DNA of 64,000 nt from Channallabes apus (Eukaryota; Chordata; Actinopteri; Siluriformes; Clariidae). The stretch is taken from the NCBI GenBank assembly GCA_030522415.1, contig CM060113.1:8959065-9023064 (forward strand), read 5' to 3'. Position 1 is the first letter of the stretch. Every line of letters starts with the position of its first letter. Shown piece after piece: positions 1 to 12,600 of this stretch. Below the pieces are notes generated by a model. That model was not told the DNA's origin. It did no database searches and was given only the letters and a program-made list of their open reading frames with translations. The translations under genes and the position numbers were made by a program.

Positions 1-1257
1 GGTGGTGGTTCAGTAGTTAGACTACTAAGTTGTAAGATTGATTCCTGAATATGTGTAAACGCACTAACGCTAATGTACTGTTCATTGTATTCACATTCAT
101 GACAAAACAGGAAATGAGGCAAACACTGAACATTCAACTTGGACAATCTCATCCTTAAAAGAAGCAGTTATAACTTGGGAAAGCAAAGCAGGGAAAAAAA
201 CTAAACAAAAAAACAAGGCAGCGTGCTCGCTACTCTTTGTGCGCACAGAGATCACGAGTGCCAAGGGGCTCCAGGCTATAAGAGAAATGTGTGTTTGTGC
301 TGCGGCCGGGTTCGGCCTGGCAGCATCGGTATACTGTAATAACCCCATTTCTGGCAGACAGGAAGACTGCCAAGACGAGCCACCGGAATGCGGGTTCAGA
401 CCGCACCGCGACTTTGATGAGAACCTCAGGAGTGAAGCAACAGATGATGAATCCTTAAAAAAAATGACCCGAAGCACAGAAAGACCAGTTATTACAGTCA
501 GATCAAGAATTCGTAGCCTGGTTAACTGTACCAGTCGATGCCGAGGACACACCGGGTCACTAAAATAGATTTTAGAAAATGTGAGTGTGATTAAAAGTGT
601 GCGAGATGCTTTCAGATACAGTATAGCTGAGGACAGGCTTTAGCCATACAAACTTTAAGCTTGCAAAGTGGATTATATTCTTTATAACGGCGTTCCCTAA
701 AGTGTTTTATTCCTTCGCAGTTTAACAATGGGTACCTTTTTCAATTATTAATAAAAATCCTTTTTATCCCCTTAATGTGGTGGAAAGTCGAGCTTAAGCT
801 TCGCACCAGCTTCGCTTTTTCTCTCTCTCAAAATTATTAAGACAAAAATGTTGCCATGTTGGTCTATATACTCAAAATCCACACATATAACAATAAAAAA
901 AATCTCATTTGTAAGTACAGCTATGGTTATGGTGACGTTAAACCCTCTACATCCGCGTTATGATATCCACTGCATTTTTACTTTTTACTGCCTTATTTCC
1001 CACATTGAGCTGCAGTCATTATCCATATAACAACAGTATTCAAGTTCTTGCATTCTTCTTGTCGGGGTCAATACAGTGTGTTTGAGTCTGCTTTGTGTAA
1101 ACAAGGCAGTCGGGCCAACTAAATAATATTTAGATGGCTCACAGAGTCTGGGAACGTTCTTTAACTCTGCTGTTAGAGTGTGTATGCAGTACATAAAACA
1201 CATGACATCCACATACAGTATGGTTTTATCGAAAGCTCTTGATAATGTACATAACAT
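1..1257. other. cracdl intron or flank, no exon recognised
   Basis: No further cracdl exon could be identified. A somewhat GC-rich stretch at 239-568 is open in both orientations but resembles no protein I know and lacks convincing splice borders. Confidence 0.4.
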
Positions 1258-3138
1258 GCGGTTGTGGTTAGAAGTTTACGTACACTTATGAACATGAATG
1301 TATGAACATGAATGGCAAGATTTGGCTCTAAATGATTTCTCTGCAGGATGATTATAGAACTCATGTTTTGAAATAGTCCAAGAATTGGGAGCGCACTGTT
1401 TAATGTAATGTATCGGATATCAACACAAAGTCGAAATGATCCATGCAGGGTCAAAAATAAACATATACCCACTTAGATTATTAATTCAGAGTCCTGGAAG
1501 TCCCAAAATGACTTTTGCAGAGTACACCTTTGGCCTCTCAACTTCCTGTTAGTGATCATGGCTGACTACAGCTGGTAGCTTTCTGTGATGACATTCATTA
1601 GATTGAACAACACATAGTACAACGGTAAAGTCCAAGCAGCTCTGAGAAAGTAAAGCCCGACCGAAACCAGAATTTATAGGTACGGCCGGGTCCGTAACTG
1701 GCGCCGTAACTGCAGTGTTACAAATAAACAAAACTAAGCCATAACTGTATGCAAGAATTTTGCCCGTAATTGAAACCAAACCAACAAAATACAGCATTTA
1801 ATAAAATAATAATAATAATAATATAGAAACATGCCAGTGCATCATGCGCGAAATGTTGCGTAACCGCTGCGACGTTCATCACTTAATACATATAACCAAA
1901 ATGTTATATGCCAAAAATAACAGCTTGTCAGCATTCTTGCCCAGCAAGTTGCAGCGTTTATTGAGATAAACTTGTCCTGCTGAGCTAAACAGCTGTTTGC
2001 TTTCAACAGTGACAGGCAGCGAAGACAAGCACTTCCTGGCTGCAGTAATTAATTTTTTCAGGATGAAGTCATTCATTTTTTTCCACAGCGAGATCAAATG
2101 CCACAACCTGCCAGACTGAGCGCGCTGCCAGTTACGGTGACCAGGCCGAAATGCAGACGCAAACTGTAATTAGCTCAAATAGCATGGATGCAATTACGGT
2201 CGCCGTCGAACATGGATGAAACGATATAATGAAGTCTGTTGCAAAGCCAAAATCCAAACCAAATTTTGGTACGACTTCATGAGAAAGAGGATGGTAGATG
2301 TACACGAGTCAGGAAGGTCTCTTAGAGCCACTTCTGAACAACTGCAGATTCCAAGATCAGTTGTACATAAGTTTAAGTTTTTGGTAAGTGGGGAACTCAA
2401 ACTGTCCTCCAACTTGATCAGACCATCAGCAACAACCCAGGAGCCACCAATTACAGGTCTGCCATGTACCAGAAGTTGCGGGAACACCAGCACAGTCTGC
2501 ATTCAACCAAGTTTTACATCGCCATGGACGGAAACGGACCAAGACAGAAGCTTCTCTTTCAAAATCAACACCTTCAAGCTTGAATAAAGTTTGTAGCTGA
2601 CCACAGGAACAAAGATGGAAGGTTTAGGCTTGAAGAAGTAAAGAACACTGTGGCAGCTGTTAAGCATTATGCTCTGGGGCCGTTTTCGCTGCCGGTAGAA
2701 CTGGTGCATTGCACAAAGCGGATGGAATAATGAAGGAGGAGGACTACCTACTTCAGGATTCATCAACATAAACCTTAAATTTTCAGCTGGATGATGATCC
2801 CAAACGCACATCAAATTCGGTTGGGAAATGAACAAAGCAGGCAAACTTTCAGCTTTTGGAGCCTCAAAACTATGAAAAAAAATGTGTGAAATGTGCTTAG
2901 AAGGCGAGCTTATCCAAACAGAATTGTGTGTGCTGTATATACTGTATGATGCTGATTTCAAAACAAATTCAATCTTTTGGTCCTAATTATTGATTTTTTT
3001 CCCGCCACTTAAAGATGAATGTTGTAATGTTGTACATCGTTCTTCCCCTGCAAAAAGACCAGTTCAGAAGAAACCTTTGCAAGTCCATGACATTCATGCT
3101 CATTATGAGTGTAATCTAAACTTCTGACAGCGACTGTA
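1258..3138. mobile_element. degenerate Tc1 transposon, Sleeping-Beauty-like ends
   Basis: The left end reads GTTAGAAGTTTACGTACACTTA, and the right end read in reverse begins GTCAGAAGTTTAGATTACAC. Both continue with related sequence (GAACATGAATG / GAGCATGAATG), so these are inverted terminal repeats. The interior (2216-2590, plus strand) keeps helix-turn-helix-like transposase remnants such as RSLRATSEQLQIPRSVVHKF, broken afterwards by stops and frameshifts. The first third contains sequence I could not place. Exact ends and target duplication are not clear. Confidence 0.65.
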
Positions 3139-3591
3139 ACATTGTTTTCACAGTGAGATCGAAATTCAATATACACTCAGCTGAAAACTGATATTTCTGG
3201 TAGAAACGACTACAAGGCGATGTGTAATGAGGCGCTGTGTAATGAGGCGCTGTGTAATCCAATGTCCACAGCAAGACAAAATGTCAAGGCATTGAGTCAC
3301 ATTTCTTTTAATTATACTTTGCACTTTGACCTTTTGTGATTTAGTCTTGGCTTGCTCGCAGATCCACACGTCCAGCTGCTGGGTAAAATGTGTTCGATTT
3401 GACATTTTCCGTAGTTATGATTTTGTTGCAGCTATAAGATAAATACTCAAGATGGTGGATAGTCCACTATGGTTTTTTTTTTTTGTTGTTTTTTTTGCAC
3501 AAGGTCCAACGACAATCCAGGTATTCATATTCATAATAATGACATGTTGCATTAGATAAGTAGATAATAAAGGAGATGATAAATGTGTTAC

Positions 3592-3657
3592 CTGGTCCTC
3601 ATCACTGTCTGATCCCTCCAGGCTAAGGGAGCCACTTCTCTGGACCACGCCTGAAGA
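3592..3657 (-). CDS. cracdl: cracdl coding exon 6
   Basis: 66-nt exon, phase 0 at both ends, acceptor CTCTTTCCAG and donor GTAACA. It encodes SSGVVQRSGSLSLEGSDSDEDQ without its last residues changing frame. It is the last exon recognised before the left edge of the window. Confidence 0.75.
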
Positions 3658-6600
3658 CTGGAAAGAGAGAGGCAAAAGTTTAACTATTTCTATGAGTGTT
3701 CCCTTAAAATGTCTAAATACACAATTTAAAAGTGGATCATAAAGGTTTTCTATTTGCTTGGTTGTTTTCTCAGTCAGTCAACCAGATACTGGAGTACTGT
3801 GAGAAAGTCTCATTTTTTGAGCAGTTTTAAAGGAATGTTTTTCTTTGTTAAGCCACACGGTGATGTACGAATCATTCAAGCATAAAAACATCCAACTTAA
3901 GGCATGAACCAGTGAGAAACAAGAGCAGATGGTGAGCGATGATCAGGCCGGTGATTAGTGTTCTGCTGATGCTGAATGCTGAGTGGTTGGAAGAGATGAG
4001 AGGAGAAATGAGGCTGCTGCTGAGGTTGTTACGTAAACAACCAATTTTTTTTATCGTATACCATAGGCGACTTTAACATAAATAATGAGGGGTTTGATTG
4101 ATGATCAGAATAACAAAGAAACTTTAACTCAGATTATACTACAGTCATGTTACAATGTGAAACGATGTTAATACATTTTCTGTCCCAAGACATCTACAAA
4201 AACAAACAAACAAACAAGTTGAATTTTCTACAAGATGATTCTTTAGCATTTTTCGAAGGAATCTCCGGTGTCAGCGCTTCATGACACTCAGAGTTGAAAC
4301 AGATACTAAGCTTCCTGACATAGGAAAGTCCACACATGACAAACAGCATTTTTTTGTCTCATTATCTTAACAAAAGAGAAACATGAAGCTGGAGAGAGTA
4401 TTTATAACTACGAAAATCTAAGTCATCATAAAAGTTAATGTATTTTATGGACATTCTACGATGTTAAATGTAACTTGAATCAAGTTAACGGCCAAAACGG
4501 ACTATTGGTGCTGATTTTATTTTATTTTTATGTTGTACGTACAGTATAATAATGTGCCAAAGAAGCTACTTGCTGCATAGAAGTGATCAATCTTGCGTTC
4601 CTAAAAATCTCAAGTTGCTAACTTCAGTCGTTTGAGAGATGATTTATACAGCATGCCCCCCAAAAAAGCCCATTTTCAGCATTATACTGTCTCGCTTCAA
4701 ACTAGAATAATTAAAAGTATTTCTATGTACAGCATTGATACAAGAATTGGTCTAAGTTTTTTGAATCCTATAAAAATTGTTGTTTAATTAGTTGTTTTTT
4801 TCTTAAAAACGTAAAAAACAAAAAACTGTAGTGTCCGTAACCATGTCAAATTCATGTTGCAATATCTTAATAACTTTGCATTTTAAAATATTACACTTTC
4901 AGGTTTATTCATTCATTCATCTTCTATACCGCTTTATCCTGTATTTAGGGTCGCGGGGACCTGGAGCCTATCCCAGGAGACTCTGGGCACGAGGCAGGGT
5001 ACACCCTGGACAGCGTGCCAATCCATCGCAGAGCGCACCACACACACTCATTCACACACTATGGTCAATTTGGGAATGCCAAAAACGCTAATCTGCATGT
5101 CTTTGGACTGTGGGAGGAAACCAGAGTACCCGGAGGAAACCCACCAAGCACGGGGAGAACATGCAAACTCCATGCACAGAGAGACGGGAATCGAGCCTGG
5201 CCGGGAATCGAACCCGGACCCTGGAGGTGCAAGGCGACAGTGCTAACCACTACACCATGTCTGTTTATGTTATGCACATTTTCATCTAAAGGAGAATTAA
5301 GATCATTAAAAGTTACGGACACTACATAAAAGACTGTGAAATTGTATTTAGCAAATGTGTTTTGCATATTTACAAAAAACAAAGCATGGATTTGGCAGAT
5401 AAGGAGCATTAAGTGTTATGAAAAGGGTGTTGTAGGAGCCTTTCTGAATTAAATTTTTTCCACCAAGGCGAGACACTTTATGATAAATACCATGTTTTGG
5501 CTTCATATTTGTGTAGAATAAGAGGATTAAAACACTTCAGTATGTGCTGTTGTAGAAATATATCTAACTTTTGGGAACTAACAGGAATTTCACTTCACAT
5601 TAGGCTCCATTACACCATCCTGTATTTGATTATTTTTCTATTACAGCACACCCACAAGTGATTTATTCACTTGTTGCATAAAGTATGAATGACTTCATCA
5701 ATCCAATTAAATATTGGTTTTAAAAAGCGTGGTTTCATGTCTATTTCCAGGAATGAAAGAGTGATTTTTCAAATCTGATCGTTTTGATTCATACACTTTT
5801 CATACACATAATTTCTTTTGATCGTGTAAAGCTGCTTTGCGACAATGACGATTGATAAGAGCGCTATACAAATAAAATGTATTTTTAATTGATTTAGAAT
5901 CTAAATAATGATTGTGTGTACGAGCACCTTTATCAGCATCTCTATAATTACCCATGGTTGTAGTTTTCGAATCGCATGCATAGCACTGAAAATACCTGAA
6001 CCATTACCATCATTTTATGCAACCCTCAAGGTCACTGCCATAGCAACAAAAATCGCGAGACAGTGACAAAACTGCACAAGTTTTACTGTGACTCAAAAGA
6101 AAAGGAGAAGAGTTTTGACTGTGTTTAAATTAGGCAGCTATAAACTGTACTAATCCTGTTTTCGTGATAAACGGAGACAGACATCCCCGTGCACGGAACC
6201 TAGCAATGGAGAAGCGAGACAGGTACCGTGAGCCTTAATTTAATCCGACTGCGGACATGCAGGAGGATTAATCCATTTAGACAACTCATCAGGGAGCTTC
6301 CAGTCTCCGCAATCAGGCCCTGTGATGTCTGGTGCCATCACAACTCACTCCTGACTGCTCGCTAATGTCTGATTAAGAAGAGTGTCTAGTTGTATGAATC
6401 TTACAAGTATATTCTAAAAAGTTATCTACATATGAATTCTGTAAATCGCAGAACAGTTCCGAGATACTGGATGCCAAATCCTCCAAAACGCATGTACACA
6501 GCTTTAATCCAAATTGCTGTGTTTGTATTACAGGCGGAATCCTGAGTGCATATTTTGCTGAGTACGATATACAGGGTGTCCAAAAAGTCAAGAACCGATA

Positions 6601-9405
6601 AAAGTAAAATTACATCTATTTACGTTAATATTTATTACCAGCGTCATTACCAGTCACTGACGGAAAAAGAGTTTGTAAGAAACAGTTAAAAGGTTAAATG
6701 CTGCATAGAAAAATAAGCTGATCAGATTTAATATAATCAATAATATTATTTCAAGTACATGTCTTTCAGTACACAGAACTTCCTTTCTAACTTTTGTAAG
6801 GTTGAGTATCTCACGCCTTGTTTACTGCTAAATTATACTTCTTTCATCGTCAGCCAAATACACATCCTGTCCGGTAATCGGAGACAGTAGATCGTATAAC
6901 AGTAGATCGTATAAAGATCACTTACAGTGGTGTGAAAAACTATTTGCCCCCCTCCTGATTTCTTATACTTTTGCATGTTTGTCACACAAAATGTTTCTGA
7001 TCATCAAACACATTTAACTTTTAGTCAAAGATAACACAAGTAAACACAAAATGCAGTTTTTAAATGAGGGGTTTTATTATTTGGGGAGAAAAAAAATCCA
7101 AACCTACATGGTCCTGTGTGAAAAAGTAATTGCCCCCTGGACCTAATAACTGGTTGGGCCACCCTTAGCAGCAATAACTGCAATCAAGCGTTTGCGATAA
7201 CTTGCAACGAGTCTTTTACAGCGCTCTGGAGGAATTTTGGCCCACTCATCTTTGCAGAATTGTTGTAATTTAGCTTTATTTGAGGGTTTTCTAGCATGAA
7301 CCGCCTTTTTAAGGTCATGCCACAACATCTCAGTAGGATTCAGGTCAGGACTTTGACTAGGCCACTCCAAAGTCTTCATTTTGTTTTTCTTCAGCCATTC
7401 AGAGGTGGATTTGCTGGTGTGTTTTGGGTCATTGTCCTGCTGCAGCACCCAAGATCGCTTCAGCTTGAGTTGACGAACAGATGGCCGGACATTCTCCTTC
7501 AGGATTTTTTGGTAGACAGTAGAATTCATGGTTCCATCTATCACAGCAAGCCTTCCAGGTCCTGAAGCAGCAAAACAACCCCAGACCATCACACTACCAC
7601 CACCATATTTTACTGTTGGTATGATGTTCTTTTTCTGAAATGCTGTGTTACTTTTACGCCAGATGTAACGGGACACGCACCTTCCAAAAAGTTCAACTTT
7701 TGTCTCGTCGGTCCACAAGGTATTTTCCCAAAAGTCTTGGCAATCATTGAGATGTTTTTTAGCAAAATTGAGACGAGCCATAATGTTCTTTTTGCTTAAA
7801 AGTGGTTTGCGCCTTGGAAATCTGCCATGCAGGCCGTTTTTGCCCAGTCTCTTTCTTATGGTGGAGTCGTGAACACTGACCTTAATTGAGGCAAGTGAGG
7901 CCTGCAGTTCTTTAGATGTTGTCCTGGGGTCTTTTGTGGCCTCTCGGATGAGTTGTCTCTGCGCTCTTGGGGTAATTTTGGTCGGCCGGCCACTCCTGGG
8001 AAGGTTCACCACTGTTCCATGTTTTTGCCATTTGTGGATAATGGCTCTCACTGTGGTTCGCTGGAGTCCCAAAGCTTTAGAAATGGCTTTATAATCTTTA
8101 CCAGACTGATAGATCTCAATTACTTTTGTTCTCATTTGTTCCTGAATTTCTTTGGATCTTGGCATGATGTCTAGCTTTTGAGGTGCTTTTGGTCTACTTC
8201 TCTGTGTCAGGTAGCTCCTATTTAAGTGATTTCTTGATTGAAACAGGTGTGGCAGTAATCAGGCCTGGGGGTGACTACAGAAATTGAACTCAGGTGTGAT
8301 AAACCACAGTTAAGTTATTTTTTAACAAGGGGGGCAATCACTTTTTCACACAGGGCCATGTAGATTTGGAGTTTTTTTTTTCTCCCTTAATAACGTAAAC
8401 CTTCATTTAAAAACTGCATTTTGTGTTCAATTATGTTATCTTTGACTAATAGTTAACGGTTTTTGATGATCAGAAACATTGTGTGACAAACATGCAAAAG
8501 AATAAGAAATCAGGAAGGGGGCAAATAGTTTTTCACACCACTGTATATTCCTTCAGCGCTGTTATTTCAGCAGTGAAAATATGAACTTATCCCAGTTAAA
8601 GTATTCGGTTTAGCTTTTCTGATTAATATCTATTGGTGCAGGTGTTTGTGTACACTGAGCAGGGAGCTGATTAGTACCTTATTGTAAGTTAGATTATTAA
8701 ATCCGGCACATAACTGTTCATAACATCGCTTTTACTCACTTCAGGAAGATATCCAAGTATTGCATAAGTTTCAATTTCGTTTAGCCAGTTTTGCATGATG
8801 CTGTGACATAATCCGCCGGACAGACGGATTTTTTTTTTTCAAAATTTTTTTTCCGAGTCCTCCAAAAGTATCAAACGCAAAGATGTCCATTCATCCATTT
8901 TTGTTCTTTTTTTCTTTTTTTTTTGTATAGGCCGTGCTGTGTCGCACTTTCGTTTCTGCTTCCTGAGGATTTTGGTGGCTTTTGGTTCTCCACACGTACA
9001 CATCCTGTGCATCTCCATCTTCTCAGCTACCATTTTATTTTAAGGATTTGCCTCACTATTTGTCTCCCATTAGTTCCAGACCTTTTCTGGATTCCCTCAA
9101 TATCTTTATATATATTTTTTTACTTTATTTATTTATGTATTTACATTTATTTATTTTTAAGATTATATGTTTTCCAGCTAAAAATTCCAGAATTTCTGAG
9201 GTCAGGCAGAAAGAAGGAAGCAGGAAACAGACGGTCATACCCTCTGAGAGGAAGTTGTGAGCACACTGTGGACTGAGTACTCCGGGGGACTGCAGGGCAA
9301 ACCGTCATCCTCCGAAACCACCCCTCCGTCCTCACTCTTCTTCATGGAAATCACCGCTGGAGGAGAGCCGAGTCTGATCGCCTGCTTCAGCTGCATCTGT
9401 ACAGC

Positions 9406-9444
<39 letters not shown>

Positions 9445-9634
9445 ATCAATTAAAAAAGAAATAGAAATTCAGATCCCTAAAAATGGCATGAAAATATGAT
9501 ACTTTACATGTATTTGCAATACTGATCATTTGTGTTATAAATATTTTAATTATAAATATGGTTATTATTTATATTAATTACTTAAGAGCTTAAAATACTA
9601 TTTAGAGATTATTATACATATGGCATACTGTTAT

Positions 9635-9666
<32 letters not shown>

Positions 9667-12600
9667 CTTAATACACATGTATGATATAATGTAGTACACT
9701 ATGCAATTAGAATCACTGTGTTACAGCACATACTGTACACACAAATACTGTGTGTGTGAGCTGTAACACAGTGCCAATGAAACTCTAATTCTACATTGTA
9801 CTACATTCAATCATACACTATTATTAAGGTATTATTGCACGTGATGTATATGACAATCCATATAATCCTATATCAAATATATTATAGTGTTATAAATGTA
9901 GGGGCTTTACAGAAAGTCAATTTACTCCCCAAAATACGACTTAAGTACAACAACAACAGCACTACACCCACAACATTTATGGCTCAATGATGAATAAATT
10001 TCAGGCAGAATCCAACCACAGTGAGAACAGTACATTTAGTTTTATTCCAATGTCAGCAGACATGATGGAGTCTGAGGCAATAGTTTAGCAGAAAATAATG
10101 ATTTTGGGGGAGGGGATGGGGGATACGTAAATGGGGGGAAAAAAATAAAAGCACAGAAGGTAACTGAAAATTTATTTTATTGTTGGACTTTTTGTGTCTT
10201 AGACCGACTGATCCTAATCAGTTCAGTCGGTAATGCTTTACAGTACGGCATATATTATTCCAACAACTTGATCTTGTTCGCTGCCTGAGAAAATCTCACT
10301 TAATTAAAAAAAAAAAAGAAAAGAAAAAAAGACATAGTGCCTGTGCTTTTGAACAGCACATGAAAGGAAAGTAAGATGTCAAAAAACTGAGTGTCACCTT
10401 CTTGTGTCTAGGGGTTTATGTTGCTAATTTAACACCAGGTCCCTATGAGATACAGTACCAACCTCAATATTAATCAAACTGAACATGAGGATAGAAGAAA
10501 CTCATATTCGAGTCCTCTACCTGCTTTAGATAAGCTTGCATACAGAAACTGATGATGAATTATTAGAAACATTAACACAAAACGGCAACAACTTAAACTC
10601 TAAAGCTTTTGTAATACCTGCAGGGATTTCACTTTGCCGTGAATACTGTCTTGTGACGACTGGAGAGGTTCGTTCGTCTCAGGAGAAGGTGGATCGGAGG
10701 TGAAGACACTGTCTTGTGACAAGGCCTTGCTTCCCACATTGACGTTGGAACTATGAACAAGGAGACAGATGGATGGTAGGATGTGCTGAGAGAAATGCTG
10801 TTGCATAATTGTATTTTTACAAGCTTTGAAGCAGTAAACCTCACTAATTCAAACTTAGAATGGAAGCTCATGGGTTGCTATTGAACTTCGTAAATAAATA
10901 ATCATAGTGTGCTGCTATATAACGCAGTGGAGGTTTATGCAACTTTCAAAAACTCTGAAGTTGTTCTACATAATTTACATATTACCGCATGTTTTGTTGT
11001 ATCAGATGCGAACAGCTACTTTAATAAAACAATCCACGTATTCTTCACCTGAAATCTAATTACAAAAGTAGGACCACACCCACCCTTGTCCACAATTCAA
11101 ATCACTGAATCATCCGCCAAAGCATTCTTCAAAACATGTGTTGCACAAGAATTCAAATATGTGCAGTCTGGCGGTACTGTTACCCAGAAGGTGATTATTT
11201 TGCAATAACAAGAATGCCCTGAAGGGTTTCCCTCCCAAAGTGAATACTGAAGATTCCTACCTTAAATGTTTAATAAATCTTCTTAGTAAGCACTGTCCTA
11301 CTAAATATTATAATTTTTATCTTCATAACTTTTTTACACAATTTATTATTCGCTCCAGATACGGTCATATCTGATATTATTATTAGTATTACGATTATTA
11401 TTATTATTATTATTATTATATCTAACACTACAAGTGCATTCAAATCCAACCAGCACTAGAAAGACGAAAGTAGAGTGTTTCTTAGTACGCCGAAGCATGA
11501 TTGGACTGCCTGTTGCACATAATCATCATTACTGAAATGCTGGCCTCCCATAACCTTCTTTATTAGCCCTTTCCTTTAATAGAAAAAAAAAACCCAGCCT
11601 GGTTGGATCACCAAAGGCATTCTGTTTCTACAGGAAACCACACATCCTCATACTGCCCGCTGCACCACTTGCATATTACAGGAACTCTGTTCAAAGTTAA
11701 TTCCACATGTTAGTTGAAAGAGTTCCTGGGAGGCCAGTGCTTCAGATGTGAAGCACACAGTCTGATTATGGCTCCGGTGTATTAAGAGCACAGTCTACCT
11801 TGATGGTATCCAAGTATTTGTGAAACTCTGGGATAAGTGCATTAGTGTAGAAGAGAATTATATAGAGAAGTAAAGGCATAACTGTATACTGTTATTCTGC
11901 ACCCCAGGTTAACTTGAACACCTCATAATTCTTTATTTTTTTGTTATTAGCTTTAATTTACTACTAGAGAAATTCTTACACATATTATATTAATCCAACA
12001 TTAAAATTATACTGTGGCTTTAAAACACCTTTCCACCAATCAGAATTGATTTAGTCTTCATTAAGGGAATGAAAATGTTCTTTTCATACTTTATAGAAAA
12101 GTGTCATTTTTTTAAAAGCTTGTTGTAATCACACACATGCTACAGACATCATGGCTCACGATTTGTTTGAAATTTGCTGGAGTATTACTTTAAATTGCAT
12201 CTTTGACTATTATAACAGTCATTGCCTTATATGATAAAAAGTGAAATGTGTTTTCATAAGCATGGTTTATTTTAGTGTGTATCTTTGGCCTGATATTTAG
12301 TGTGTGGGATGTGATGTGCATTCTCCCCCGTTCCTCTGCTGACTTTTAAAAACCATCCACTTTGCCTCCTCTCACATGCAGGAAAACACTGTGTTTATTA
12401 CACAGCTGATCATGCCAGGGGAAATCCTGGCTAATTTCCTGCTACATGTCTGAACTCGGTACAGAAATAAACTGGAGGCGTCTCAGCAGCAGCAGCAGCA
12501 GAGCAGATAATTCCAGTTTCAGTGTGGAGTGACAGTATGAAACCCTGTGCTAATCCATGTCCTGATATCTAATTGCTGTTTTGGTGTGTGTGTGTTTCCA

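Noticed and set aside
239..568. Open frame of 109 codons with an overlapping frame on the other strand
   Set aside because: No recognisable protein family, no splice borders joining it to cracdl, and both strands are open, which suggests base composition rather than coding.
2216..2587. 123-codon frame as a host gene
   Set aside because: It lies between Tc1-type inverted ends and has helix-turn-helix transposase traces; it is a transposon relic.
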